Positions 25,204 through 34,188 of a DNA stretch of 64,000 nucleotides are shown here, piece after piece. The stretch lies in the NCBI RefSeq assembly GCF_024055795.1, contig NZ_JAMXMY010000013.1, positions 1 to 64,000 of the forward strand. Reading direction: 5' to 3'. Origin of the DNA: Actinoallomurus purpureus. Its GTDB lineage: Bacteria > Actinomycetota > Actinomycetes > Streptosporangiales > Streptosporangiaceae. Each line of letters starts with the position of its first letter. Positions within the stretch are counted from its first letter, which is position 1. The position numbers and the translations under genes are program-made. The notes under the pieces were generated by a model, which was given only the letters and a program-made list of their open reading frames with translations, did not search any database and had not been told where the DNA came from.

Positions 25204-26551
25204 AACCCCCAGGGCGACCCGATACACCGCCGTCGCCGGTGTCCTGCTCGCGGCCGCCGCCCTGCTCCCGGCATGCGGCACCGGTCCCGGTGCCTCGTCC
25301 GGCGACGGGAAGTCGCTCCGGGTGCAGATCCCGACCGGTCCGATGGCCTCTGCCATGCAGCAGGTCGGCAAGGACTTCGAGAAGGCCAACCCCGGTACCA
25401 AGGTCACGTTCGAAGGCGTCGATTCCAACAGCTCGCGCGGCCCGAACGCGGCACTGCTCAGCTCGACCGCAACCCCGGACATCGGCTACCTCCAGCGCAG
25501 CACCGGCGTCTGGTCCACGTTGCTGAAGAACCGCCAGCTGACCCAGATCGACGACGTCTGGACGGCCGCCGGCCTGGCGAACAAGTACTCCAAGAGCCAG
25601 ACCGCCTACTACACCACCGACGGGCACCACTACGGCGTCCTCTACGAGGAACTGCTGATCGCCCCGATCTACTACAACAAGGCGGCATTCGCGAAGGCGG
25701 GCATCCCCGAGCCGGCCGAGCACCAGATCGCGTCCGCCGCCGACTTCGAGGCCATGGTGGGCAAGCTGAAAACCGCCGGCTATCAGGGCTTCGGCGTCGG
25801 CGGTTCGAGCCCGTTCGACCTGGGCCACACCCTCGACGCGCTCCTGCCCACGGCGGTGACGGCCGAGCAGTACGCCGCCATGCTCACGAACTTCAAGCCG
25901 GGCTCGCCCACGGACGTCAAGTACACCGACCCGGGCTTCGTGAAGGTCCTGCAGACCATCCAGGACTGGCAGCGCAAGGGCATCTACCAGAAGGGGATGC
26001 TCGGCATGGACACCACGCAGGCCCAGGCGCTGTTCACCAGCGGCAAGCTCGCGATGCTGCAGGGCGGCAACTACTCCTACGCGGACCTGAAGGCGGCCAA
26101 GCCGTCGTTCGACATCGGCTGGTTCCTGCTGCCCTCGCTCACCCCGGGCCGCAAGACGCCGTTCGACGCCTTCAACGGCGACACCCTGGTGATCCCGGCG
26201 AAGGCCGCGAACCCGGCCCTGGCCAAGAAGTTCCTCCAGTTCTTCATGACCGACAAGTACCAGGTCAGCGTCGTCGCCGGCGGCGGCTCACTGCCCGTGT
26301 TCAGCTCGATCCGGCCGTCGAGCCTGTCGAACCTCGGTGACCTGGTCCAGCAGCAGTTCGAGCTGTCGCAGTCCGTGGGACTGGTCAACATCTGGGACTC
26401 CACCGTGCCGTCCACGCTCGGGCAGGCGTTCGCGGTGCCGGTGTTGCAGAAGCTCGTGGCCGGCAAACTGAGCCCGCAGCAGGCGGCGCAGCAGTTCCAG
26501 ACGGCGCTGGAGAACCTGCGGTCCGGCAAGGTGTCGGGAGCCTCGGACTGA
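25190..26551 (+). CDS. Extracellular sugar-binding lipoprotein, MalE/SBP_bac_1 type
   Basis: A 453-residue binding protein with a lipoprotein signal (lipobox LPAC, about residue 29) and a type-1 extracellular solute-binding fold. GTG 25190 overlaps the end of the fucosidase gene and is preceded by AAGGACGAG. Because a cytosolic fucosidase is co-transcribed, the ligand is probably a fucosylated oligosaccharide. No cognate ATPase is encoded nearby; a shared MsiK-like ATPase elsewhere in the genome is the usual actinomycete solution. Confidence 0.88.
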   Translation: MRITRTPRATRYTAVAGVLLAAAALLPACGTGPGASSGDGKSLRVQIPTGPMASAMQQVGKDFEKANPGTKVTFEGVDSNSSRGPNAALLSSTATPDIGYLQRSTGVWSTLLKNRQLTQIDDVWTAAGLANKYSKSQTAYYTTDGHHYGVLYEELLIAPIYYNKAAFAKAGIPEPAEHQIASAADFEAMVGKLKTAGYQGFGVGGSSPFDLGHTLDALLPTAVTAEQYAAMLTNFKPGSPTDVKYTDPGFVKVLQTIQDWQRKGIYQKGMLGMDTTQAQALFTSGKLAMLQGGNYSYADLKAAKPSFDIGWFLLPSLTPGRKTPFDAFNGDTLVIPAKAANPALAKKFLQFFMTDKYQVSVVAGGGSLPVFSSIRPSSLSNLGDLVQQQFELSQSVGLVNIWDSTVPSTLGQAFAVPVLQKLVAGKLSPQQAAQQFQTALENLRSGKVSGASD

Positions 26552-27465
26552 TGGCCGCGCACGGCGTGACCCCGGCCACCCTCCAGCGCCCGCGCCGGAG
26601 GCCACGGACCTTCCCGCTCGTCATGATCGCTCCGGCCATGCTGCTGCTGGCCCTGTTCATCGCCTACCCGATCGCCGAGTCCGTGCACATCAGCCTCGGG
26701 TCCTGGGACGGCATCGGCTCGGTCGCCTACCGCGGCCTGGCCAACTACCGGCGCCTCGTCCACGATTCGCTGGTCCGGCAGTCCGTCGTGACCAGCCTGA
26801 CCTTCTTCCTCGGGACCGTGGTGTTCACGGTGGCGATCGGATGCCTGCTGGCGAACGCGATCAGCCGGGAGATCCCCGGTGCGCGGATCTTCAAAGTCGT
26901 CTGGTTCCTGCCTGTGATCATCCCGGTCAGCGTCGCGGGCATCTTCTGGTCGAACGCCTTTCAGCCGACGACCGGCGTGGTGAACTCCGTGCTCGGTTCC
27001 GTGGGGCTCGGCGACGGGCACGCCTGGCTCGCCTCGTCGTCGACCGCGCCGTACGCGACGATCTTCGTCGCGGTGTGGACGCAGACCGGGTACGCGATGC
27101 TGATCCTGCTGGGCGCGATGGACACCATCCCGCCGGAGGTCCACGAGGCGGCCACCCTCGACGGAGTCGGAGCGGCCGGCCGGCTGTTCCGCATCACCCT
27201 GCCGAACATCCTGCCGATGCTGGGCACCATCACCACGCTGATGTCGGTGTTCTCTTTCAACGCCTTCGGCGTCATCTACGCGATGACCCGGGGCGGGCCC
27301 GGGAACTCCACCAGCATCCTGCCCGTGCTCGTCTACAAGCAGTCCTTCCTCGACCAGGACTACGGCTACGGCTCGGCCACCGCGGTCGTGACGACGCTGA
27401 TCGTGGGGGCCATCGGCATCCTGGTGCTGCAGGTGTTCCGCCAGCGCTCCCTGGACGCGCGATGA
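26551..27465 (+). CDS. Sugar ABC permease, MalF/UgpA type
   Basis: A 304-residue permease with six hydrophobic segments and the EAA loop EAATLDGVGAAGRLF. It begins in a TGATG overlap with the binding-protein gene and ends in an ATGA overlap with the next permease. A short Arg/Pro-rich cytoplasmic N-terminus precedes the first membrane segment. Confidence 0.9.
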   Translation: MAAHGVTPATLQRPRRRPRTFPLVMIAPAMLLLALFIAYPIAESVHISLGSWDGIGSVAYRGLANYRRLVHDSLVRQSVVTSLTFFLGTVVFTVAIGCLLANAISREIPGARIFKVVWFLPVIIPVSVAGIFWSNAFQPTTGVVNSVLGSVGLGDGHAWLASSSTAPYATIFVAVWTQTGYAMLILLGAMDTIPPEVHEAATLDGVGAAGRLFRITLPNILPMLGTITTLMSVFSFNAFGVIYAMTRGGPGNSTSILPVLVYKQSFLDQDYGYGSATAVVTTLIVGAIGILVLQVFRQRSLDAR

Positions 27466-28377
27466 CGGCCTCGATGACACGGACGCGGCCCGCCGACCCG
27501 GCCGTGCGAACGGTGACGAGGCGGCGCGGGCGACGGTCGGCCTGGCGGCACGGCCCCCTCTGGTACCTGGGGTACCCTGCTCCTGCTGGCCTGGACGGCG
27601 ATCACCGTCATCCCGTTCCTCTCGATGCTGCTGCTCTCGCTGCACCCGACGAACGACATCTACGCCCATCCGCTCGGGCTGGACGGCCGGTGGCAGCTGT
27701 CGAACTACACCGCCGCCTGGCGGGGCGTGGTCGGCGGTGCTCCGCTGTCGACGTACATCGTCAACAGCCTGCTCGTGGCGCTGTGCAGCCTCGCGATCGG
27801 AGTGACCTGCGGCAGCCTCGCCGGCTACGGGCTGGCCCGCGCGACCAGGGGCCTGTCGAACGTGGTGAGCCGGATCATGGTGCTCGCGCTGAGCGTCCCC
27901 CTGGTGGTCGCGCTGATCCCCACGTTCGAGCTGCTGGGGCGGTACCGATTGCTCAACAGCGTGCTGGGGGTCTCGCTGGTCTACGCGGCGTTCATGACGC
28001 CGACGATCGCGCTGATCATGCGATCCGTGTTCGCCGCGGTCCCACGGGAACTGCTCGAGGCCGCCAAGATCGATGGGTACGGCGAGTTCGCCGCGCTCCT
28101 GCGCGTCGTCCTGCCGATCAGCAAGGGCGGCTTCATCTCGGTGTCGCTGCTCGGGCTCATCTTCGTCTGGAGCGAGGTGCAGTTCGCGGTCGTGCTGCTG
28201 ACCCGCCCGCAGAACCGAACGCTCTCGGTCGGTCTGCTCTCCTTCCAGGGACAGTTCGTCAGCGACCAGGGAGCCTTCTTCGCCGGTCTCGTCATCGCCA
28301 CGTTCCCGATCGTCCTCCTCTTCCTCTTCTTCCAGCGCTACGTCACGAGCGGCATCACGCTGGGCGCGATCAAGTGA
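27462..28377 (+). pseudogene. Sugar ABC permease, MalG type, with a one-base frameshift
   Basis: The start is an ATGA overlap with the first permease. Reading from ATG 27462 gives a normal basic N-terminus to WRHGPLWYLG. After the GGGG run at 27569-27572 the permease reading continues in another frame (TLLLLAWTAITVIPFLSM) to the stop at 28377. Removing one G restores a complete permease of about 304 residues. The downstream part has the EAA loop EAAKIDGYGEFAALL. It may be a sequencing error, a genuine lesion or slippage; an internal ATG at 27625 could make only a truncated protein. Confidence 0.8.
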
Positions 28378-28416
28378 GACGCGCGGCGACCCGGCCCGAC
28401 GCAGAGAGGACAGGAC

Positions 28417-28476
28417 ATGACGCGTATTGATGGACGAATCGGCGTCCACCTGATGGAGCCGGAGCCGGCGACATGA
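28417..28476 (+). CDS. 19-residue ORF coupled to the mutarotase
   Basis: ATG 28417 has an SD-like GAGAGGACAGG upstream. The frame ends in a TGA overlapping the ATG of the mutarotase gene (ATGA). The peptide begins MTRIDGRIGVHL. It may be a translational-coupling leader or the joined ends of a deleted gene. Confidence 0.35.
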   Translation: MTRIDGRIGVHLMEPEPAT

Positions 28477-28814
28477 GGCGAGTGGCCACCGTCATCCGGC
28501 TCCGGCCGGAGAAGGAAGAGGAGTACCGGGCGCTGCACGCGGCCGTGTGGCCGGACGTGCTGGCCGCGCTGCACCGCGCGCACATCGGCAACTACTCGAT
28601 CTTCCTGCGCGACGGACTGCTGTTCAGTTACTACGAGTACGACGGTGACGATCTGACCGCCGACCTCGCGCGGCTCGCCGAGGACGAGGTGACACGGCGG
28701 TGGTGGGGGCTGACCGATCCGTGCCAGCAGCCGGTCGCGTCGGCGGCCGAAGGGGAGTGGTGGGCGCCGATGGAGGAGGTCTTCCACGACGACGGGCCGC
28801 TCGGGCACGACTAA
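28473..28814 (+). CDS. L-rhamnose/L-fucose mutarotase (RhaM family)
   Basis: A 113-residue dimeric ferredoxin-like-fold mutarotase. Y18 and H22 occupy the positions conserved in RhaM (EEYRALHAAVWPD), with NYSIFL and a Trp pair at 77-78. A C-terminal EVFH motif is also present. It interconverts sugar anomers, feeding the dehydrogenase step. As the last gene of the right-arm operon it follows the frameshifted permease. Confidence 0.88.
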   Translation: MRRVATVIRLRPEKEEEYRALHAAVWPDVLAALHRAHIGNYSIFLRDGLLFSYYEYDGDDLTADLARLAEDEVTRRWWGLTDPCQQPVASAAEGEWWAPMEEVFHDDGPLGHD

Positions 28815-28850
28815 GAGCCCGCGCGGAATGGACTGCCGGGCTCGGGCTCT
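28814..28850. terminator. 8-bp hairpin after the mutarotase gene
   Basis: AGAGCCCG (28814-28821) pairs with CGGGCTCT (28843-28850). It overlaps the mutarotase stop codon and lies before the convergent molybdenum-hydroxylase gene. There is no T-run. Confidence 0.45.
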
Positions 28851-28864
28851 AAGCCGTGACGTCG

Positions 28865-30964
28865 TCAGCGGGGCAGCGTGGCTCGTACGCGGTCGAGAGT
28901 GATCGGTAGATGGCGTTGCCGGGAGCCGGTGGCGTGGTGGACGGCGTTGGCGATGGCCGCGGCGGTGCCGACGATGCCTATCTCGCCGATGCCTTTGGTG
29001 CCGACCGGGTTGAGCTCGTCGTCGTGCTCGTCGATCCAGTGGGCCTCGATCCGGCGGACGTCGGAATTCGAGGCGATGTGGTACCCGGCGAGGTCGTGGT
29101 TGGCGAAGTCGCCGGACTGCGGATCCATCTCGAGGTTCTCGTACAGTGCCGTGGACAGCCCCATGATCATTCCGCCGAGAAGCTGTGAGCGTGCCGTCCG
29201 GGCGTTGACGATGCGGCCGGCGGCGAAGACGCCGAGCAGCCGGTCGACGCGGACCTGGCCGCTGTCGGCGTCGACCCGGACCTCCGCGAACTGCGCGCCG
29301 AAGGCGTGCCGGGAGAGCTGTTTCCGGTTCTGGAGGTCCTCGGTCGTGTCGGCTTGCGTTTCAAGGCCGTCGGACGGGATCGCGCCGGAGCGTTCGGCCA
29401 GCTCCTTGACCAGTGCCCGGCATGCCTTGCTCACCGCCCAGCCCCATGAGCTCGTCCCCATGGATCCGCCGGCGAACGGCGCGGAACCCAGGCCGCTGCG
29501 GCCCACCTCAATGCCGACCCGCTCCAGGGGGACGCGGAGTTCGTCCGCCGCGATCTGCGCCAGCGCGGTGCGAGCGCCGGTACCGATGTCGGCCGCGGCG
29601 ACGCGCACCGTGAAACCGCCGCCGGGTTCGGCGCGCGCGACGGCGGTGGACGCCATGGTGTAGACGGGGTAGGTCGAGGCCGCGACGCCACTCCCGATGA
29701 GCCAGCGCCCGTCACGGCGGACGCCGGGCGTCGGGTCGCGTTCCGCCCAGCCGAAACGCGCCGCGCCCTCACGCAGGCAGGCGACCAGGTTCCGGCTGCT
29801 GAACGGCAGACCCGACTCCGGGTCGGCGGACGGCTCGTTGACGACCCTCACCTCGATCGGATCCATCCTCAGTGCGTACGCAAGCTCGTCCATCGCGGAC
29901 TCGAGCGCGAACATTCCCGGCATCTCACCCGGCGCGCGCATCCAGCCGGGAGTCGGCACGTCAAGCTGCGCCAACCGGTGCGTCGTCCGGCGATTCGGCG
30001 CGGCGTACATGATGCGGGTGGGGGTGACGGTCTGCTCACAGAATTCGACGAGGGTCGAGCTCTGTTGCAGGGAGTCGTGCGAAATCGCGGCCAGTCGGCC
30101 GTCCCGCCCGGCGCCGAGCCGTACCCGTTGGATCGTCGGCGTCCGGTACGTGACCAGCGAGAACATCTGCTGCCGCGTCAGCGCCACCTTGACCGGCCGG
30201 CCGACCGCGCGGGCGGCCAGCGCCGCGAGCACGGTGGGCGGACGCGGCAACGCCTTGGACCCGAAGCCACCGCCCACATGGTCCGCGATGACGCTCACCG
30301 CGCCGCCCGGGAGCCCGAACAACGCCGCGAGGGCCATCGAGGTCATCCAGGGCCCCTGATCGCCGTTGTAAACGGTCAGTGCGTCACCGTCCCAGATCGC
30401 GATCGTGGCATGCGGCTCCATCGGGCTCGTGTGCTCGGCCGGGGTGGAATATGTCGCGTCGATGGCGACCGGCGCCGCGGCCAGGGCCCGCTCGACGTCA
30501 CCGACGTCGAGCACCCCGGGGAAACCCGCGTTCACCGTCTCCGGCGCGAAGATCTGCGGATCATCGGTCCGCAGCATGACGTCGTGCGCGTCTTCGTCGT
30601 AGTCGACACGGACCGCCGCGGCCGCCTCGCGAGCCGCCTCCAGCGTGCCGGCGACCACAGCCGCGACGATCTGCCCGCGGTACGCCACGTCGCCCGACTG
30701 GAGTACGGCCATCTCCGCGTCGTCGGTGGGCTGCAGGCGAGGGGCGTTGCCGCTGTCCAGCACGGCGATGACATCCGGCTGGGACAGTGCGGCGTCACCG
30801 TCGATGACACGCACCCGGCCGCGCGCGATCGTCGACTGCACCGGCCAGGCGTAGACCACGTCCGGCACGGGGTACTCGTAGGCGTAGCGGGCCGCGCCGG
30901 TGACCTTGTCGCGTCCCTCGATCCGCGCCACCGCCGCGCCCACGGCTCTTTCGAGCATGGTCAT
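28865..30964 (-). CDS. Molybdenum hydroxylase large subunit (XDH/aldehyde oxidase, PaoC/YagR-like)
   Basis: A 699-residue molybdopterin-cytosine-dinucleotide-binding subunit. Motifs include HVGGGFGSK in the Mo domain, a GWMRAPGEMPGM segment and the C-terminal active-site region VGTKGIGEIGIVG with the catalytic Glu. The start at 30964 overlaps the FAD-subunit stop (ATGA). Readings extending to 31492 only shadow that gene. With the next two genes it forms a three-subunit aldehyde/purine/N-heterocycle oxidoreductase; the substrate is not predictable. Confidence 0.92.
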   Translation of the reverse strand: MTMLERAVGAAVARIEGRDKVTGAARYAYEYPVPDVVYAWPVQSTIARGRVRVIDGDAALSQPDVIAVLDSGNAPRLQPTDDAEMAVLQSGDVAYRGQIVAAVVAGTLEAAREAAAAVRVDYDEDAHDVMLRTDDPQIFAPETVNAGFPGVLDVGDVERALAAAPVAIDATYSTPAEHTSPMEPHATIAIWDGDALTVYNGDQGPWMTSMALAALFGLPGGAVSVIADHVGGGFGSKALPRPPTVLAALAARAVGRPVKVALTRQQMFSLVTYRTPTIQRVRLGAGRDGRLAAISHDSLQQSSTLVEFCEQTVTPTRIMYAAPNRRTTHRLAQLDVPTPGWMRAPGEMPGMFALESAMDELAYALRMDPIEVRVVNEPSADPESGLPFSSRNLVACLREGAARFGWAERDPTPGVRRDGRWLIGSGVAASTYPVYTMASTAVARAEPGGGFTVRVAAADIGTGARTALAQIAADELRVPLERVGIEVGRSGLGSAPFAGGSMGTSSWGWAVSKACRALVKELAERSGAIPSDGLETQADTTEDLQNRKQLSRHAFGAQFAEVRVDADSGQVRVDRLLGVFAAGRIVNARTARSQLLGGMIMGLSTALYENLEMDPQSGDFANHDLAGYHIASNSDVRRIEAHWIDEHDDELNPVGTKGIGEIGIVGTAAAIANAVHHATGSRQRHLPITLDRVRATLPR

Positions 30965-31959
30965 GCCTGCCGCCCTCCCGCGAGGTGACGCACGGTCGTC
31001 GTGATCATGTCCGTGGCGAGGTCGATCTTGAACGCGTTCTGGGGAAGCGGGCGCGCTGCCGCGAACTCCGCCTGGGCCGCTGCCCGAAGCAGCTCCGGCG
31101 TCGGATGCCGGCCGGTCAGCACCTGCTCCGCCTGCCGGGCACGCCAGGGCACGGGGGCCACCCCGCCGAGCGCCAACCGGACCTCCCGAAGCGTCCCATC
31201 GGCCGTGGTCGCGACCACGGCCGCGACCGAGACCACCGCGAAGGCGTAGGACCAGCGGTCGCGGACCTTCCAGTACCGCATGACCGCGCCGGCCGGGGGA
31301 GCCGGCAGTTCGACGCGGGTGACCAGATCGCCGGAGGCCAGTACGGTCTCGCGATGCGGAGTGTCGCCGGGCAGCAGGTAGAACTCGGACAACGGCACCG
31401 TACGGTCGGCGCCGTCGGCGAGCCTCACATGCACGATCGCGTCCAGCACGGCCATCGCCACCGCCATGTCGGACGGATGGGTGGCCACACACGCGTCGGA
31501 GGTGCCGATCACACCGAGATCACGGTGGAGTCCGCCGATCGCCGAGCAGCCCGTTCCGGGCGTGCGTTTGTTGCACGGCTTGGTGACGTCCTGAAAGTAC
31601 GGACAACGCGTGCGCTGCAGCAGGTTCCCGCCCGTCGTCGCGATCGCGCGAAGCTGGCCGGACGCACCCGACAGCAGCGCCTCGGCCAGTGCCGGAAACC
31701 GCTCGCGGACACCAGGGTCGCCCGAAAGCTCGCTGTTGCGCACCAGGGCGCCGATGAGCACGCTGCCGTCAGCCCGGTGTTCGATGCGGTCGTACGGCAG
31801 CCGAGTGATGTCGACGAGCGTCGCCGGCCGGGCCACGCCGAGCTTCATCAGATCGACGAGATTGGTTCCACCGGCCAGGAACATCGCCTCGGGGTGGTCT
31901 TTGACGGCCGTCGCAGCGGCACCGGAATCGGTGGCGCGTTCATAGGAGAAGGGCCTCAT
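30961..31959 (-). CDS. Molybdenum hydroxylase FAD subunit with Cys insert (PaoB/YagS-like)
   Basis: A 332-residue FAD-binding subunit of the CO-dehydrogenase-flavoprotein type. FLAGGTNLVDLMKLG (27-41) is the FAD motif, and IATTGGNLLQR precedes a Cys-rich insert with C119, C129 and C138. This insert is a hallmark of the PaoB/YagS type, which carries a [4Fe-4S] cluster. It overlaps both neighbours by ATGA. Confidence 0.9.
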   Translation of the reverse strand: MRPFSYERATDSGAAATAVKDHPEAMFLAGGTNLVDLMKLGVARPATLVDITRLPYDRIEHRADGSVLIGALVRNSELSGDPGVRERFPALAEALLSGASGQLRAIATTGGNLLQRTRCPYFQDVTKPCNKRTPGTGCSAIGGLHRDLGVIGTSDACVATHPSDMAVAMAVLDAIVHVRLADGADRTVPLSEFYLLPGDTPHRETVLASGDLVTRVELPAPPAGAVMRYWKVRDRWSYAFAVVSVAAVVATTADGTLREVRLALGGVAPVPWRARQAEQVLTGRHPTPELLRAAAQAEFAAARPLPQNAFKIDLATDMITTTVRHLAGGRQA

Positions 31960-32546
31960 CGCATACCTTCCGGGCCGCCCGGCGACGTTACCGTGAGGGC
32001 CTCAGATCCGGCTGCCCTGAGAATGGCATCGACGATTCCGAGATAGGCTCCGCAACGACAAAGATTCCCACTCATCCGTTCGCGGACCTCATCGGCGTCC
32101 AGCGCACTTGACGAGGGGACGCCGGCCGCGATGTCCTCCGTCACATGACTCGGCCAACCGCGTTCCGCTTCAGCGAGGGCGCCGATCGCCGAGCAGATCT
32201 GACCGGGCGTGCAATAACCGCATTGGAGACCATCGGCGTCTATGAAGGCCTGCTGGATCGGATGTAGGTCATCCGGCGGCCCCACCAGATCGGCGACCCC
32301 TTCAATGGTGACGACCTCGTGTCCCGCAGCCGCCACCGCGAATATCAGGCAACTGTTCACGCGATTGCCATCCAACAGCACCGTGCACGCACCGCACTGC
32401 CCGTGATCGCATCCTTTCTTGGTTCCGGTCAGACCAAGATGTTCGCGCAATGCGTCGAGGAGGGTGACTCGATTATCGAAAGTCGCATTATAATTAGTGC
32501 CGTTTATATGGAGAAGTAGGTCGCTGGCCTGAGAATGGACTGCCAT
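31956..32546 (-). CDS. Molybdenum hydroxylase 2Fe-2S subunit
   Basis: A 196-residue small subunit. The plant-type cluster ligands are C46, C51, C54 and C66 (CDHGQCGAC). The second cluster uses C109, C112, C163 and C165 (CGYC and CRCG). There is no Tat signal, unlike E. coli PaoA, so the complex is probably cytosolic. It is the first gene of the operon. No dedicated Mo-cofactor chaperone is visible next to it. Confidence 0.93.
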   Translation of the reverse strand: MAVHSQASDLLLHINGTNYNATFDNRVTLLDALREHLGLTGTKKGCDHGQCGACTVLLDGNRVNSCLIFAVAAAGHEVVTIEGVADLVGPPDDLHPIQQAFIDADGLQCGYCTPGQICSAIGALAEAERGWPSHVTEDIAAGVPSSSALDADEVRERMSGNLCRCGAYLGIVDAILRAAGSEALTVTSPGGPEGMR

Positions 32547-32713
32547 ATTCAGTACTATGCCGCTTTCGGCGGAAAGGTTATCCTAATGGGTGGCAAAAGA
32601 TCGCCATAATAGGGCGACCTCGGATCGGGTGTACACGACCGGCGGCCGCGGACGCTAGGGAATCCCGATCGTGCCGCGCTGCGGTCCTGGGTCATCGCGG
32701 GGGCCGGGCGGGG

Positions 32714-32902
32714 CCCGTCGGTGCCGGGCATGCGGATGTCCATCACCACGACGTCAGGGTGGTGCGTCCGGGCGAGTTCAGCGGCTTCCCTGCCGTCGGC
32801 GGCCTCACCGACGACGTCCATGTCGGGGGTTGCGCTGAGGAGGATGCGGAAGGTCTGGCGCAGCAAGGCCTGGTCATCGGCGAGCAGGACCCGGATGGTC
32901 AT
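32714..32902 (-). pseudogene. Truncated response regulator receiver domain
   Basis: From ATG 32902, 63 residues of a NarL-type receiver are clear: [14 protein letters not shown] with the acidic pair, then [13 protein letters not shown] with the phospho-Asp. Homology stops there; the frame runs on to 32555 in unrelated residues. The second half of the receiver and the DNA-binding domain are missing, and no kinase is adjacent. Confidence 0.8.
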
Positions 32903-32989
32903 GGATTCGGGGCCTCGACACCCTCCAGCGACCGCCACGTAACATCACGGATCGCTAAGGAAACCCGTGAGCCTAGGAGGAAGAGCGCC

Positions 32990-33328
32990 ATGCCGTACGT
33001 CATCGCCGCGGCGTGCATCGACGTGATGGACCGGTCCTGCATGGAGGAGTGCCCCGTCGACTGCATCTACGAGGGGGAGCGCAAGCTGTACATCAACCCC
33101 GCCGAGTGCATCGACCGCGGCGCCTGCGAGCCGGCCTGCCCGGTCTCGGCGATCAGCCAGGACAGGCGGGTGCCCGGCGACCAGCGCGACTTCGTCGCCG
33201 ACAGCGCCCGCTTCTTCACCGAGCCGCTGCCCGGCCGGGACGAGCCGTTGGGCATGGCCGGCGGCGCGTCCGCCCTCGGCCCGATCGGCGTCGACAGCGA
33301 ACTGGTCGCCGCGTTCGAGGCGGTCTGA
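32990..33328 (+). CDS. FdxA-type ferredoxin with an altered [4Fe-4S] ligand
   Basis: A 112-residue ferredoxin of the 7Fe actinobacterial type with a strong SD (AGGAGG, 32976-32981). Cysteines C9, C17, C21, C25, C40, C46 and C50 are present. The position that is Cys in the family consensus CxxCGACEP is Arg43 (CIDRGACEPACP), encoded by CGC, one base from TGC. Loss of this ligand should alter or abolish one cluster. The C-terminal half is typical. It overlaps the next gene by TGATG. Confidence 0.88.
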   Translation: MPYVIAAACIDVMDRSCMEECPVDCIYEGERKLYINPAECIDRGACEPACPVSAISQDRRVPGDQRDFVADSARFFTEPLPGRDEPLGMAGGASALGPIGVDSELVAAFEAV

Positions 33329-34188
33329 TGCTGGACGGCATGCCACTGGTCGACGTGCATGTGCACGCAGCCCGGCTGCCCACCCTCAAGCCGGCGTGGA
33401 AGCAGTGGGCGCACGACTTCGGTGACGGCGAGGTCCTCGGCCGGGTGTACGACGCCTCCGGTACCGTCGATCCCGTCCGGTTCGACGCCTACCTGGCCGA
33501 CGAGGGGGTGGACATCGCGCTGCTGCTGGCGGAGTACAGCCCGAAGGCCACCGGGATCCAGCCGGTCGAGGACATGCTGCCGCTGACCAGGCATGCCCCG
33601 GATCGGATCAAGCTGATCGCCAACATCAACCCGCACCTGCACTACCCGATCGAGGAGGAGCTGCAGCGGCAGCTCGACCTCGGCGCGGTCGCCTGCAAGC
33701 TGCACCCCGTGCACGCGGGCGTCGCGGCCGACGACCGTGCCCTGTATCCCGCGTACGAGCTGTGCCAGGCGGCCGGGATCCCGCTGGTCGTGCACTGCGG
33801 CACCAGTACGTTCCCCGGCTCGACCAACCGCTTCGCCGACCCGGTCCTGCTGGACGAGGTGCTCCGGGACTTTCGCAGGCTGAACGTCGCGCTCGCGCAC
33901 GGCGGACGGGGATGGTGGTACGACGCGGCCGCCTTCATGGCCCTGTCGAACGAACGGGTGTGGATCGAGCTGTCCGGGCTGCCCCCGTCCCGGCTGCGCG
34001 AGTACTACGCCCGGTACGACTGGAACCGCCTCACCAGACGCATGATCTTCGGTACGGACTGGCCGGGAGTCCCTGGCATCGCCAAGAACGCCCGGGCGAT
34101 CGCCGCGCTCTGCCCCGACGAGGAGACCGCCGCCCTGGTGCTCGCGGGCAATGCGGCCCGTGTCTACAAACTCGAGCCGGCGATCTGA
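33328..34188 (+). CDS. Amidohydrolase 2 family protein
   Basis: A 286-residue TIM-barrel hydrolase or decarboxylase. Metal-site motifs DVHVHAA (9-15), VVHCGTSTFPG in the middle and FGTDWPGVP near the C-terminus are intact. Related proteins include 2-amino-3-carboxymuconate-semialdehyde-decarboxylase-like enzymes. It is coupled by TGATG to the ferredoxin gene upstream and to the broken paaY-like gene downstream, so it seems to be part of the same operon. The substrate is unknown. Confidence 0.82.
   Translation: MLDGMPLVDVHVHAARLPTLKPAWKQWAHDFGDGEVLGRVYDASGTVDPVRFDAYLADEGVDIALLLAEYSPKATGIQPVEDMLPLTRHAPDRIKLIANINPHLHYPIEEELQRQLDLGAVACKLHPVHAGVAADDRALYPAYELCQAAGIPLVVHCGTSTFPGSTNRFADPVLLDEVLRDFRRLNVALAHGGRGWWYDAAAFMALSNERVWIELSGLPPSRLREYYARYDWNRLTRRMIFGTDWPGVPGIAKNARAIAALCPDEETAALVLAGNAARVYKLEPAI

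Noticed and set aside
26077-28449. 790-residue antisense frame opposite the sugar permeases
   Set aside because: Same shadow effect; no family pattern, while the sense strand encodes recognisable ABC components.
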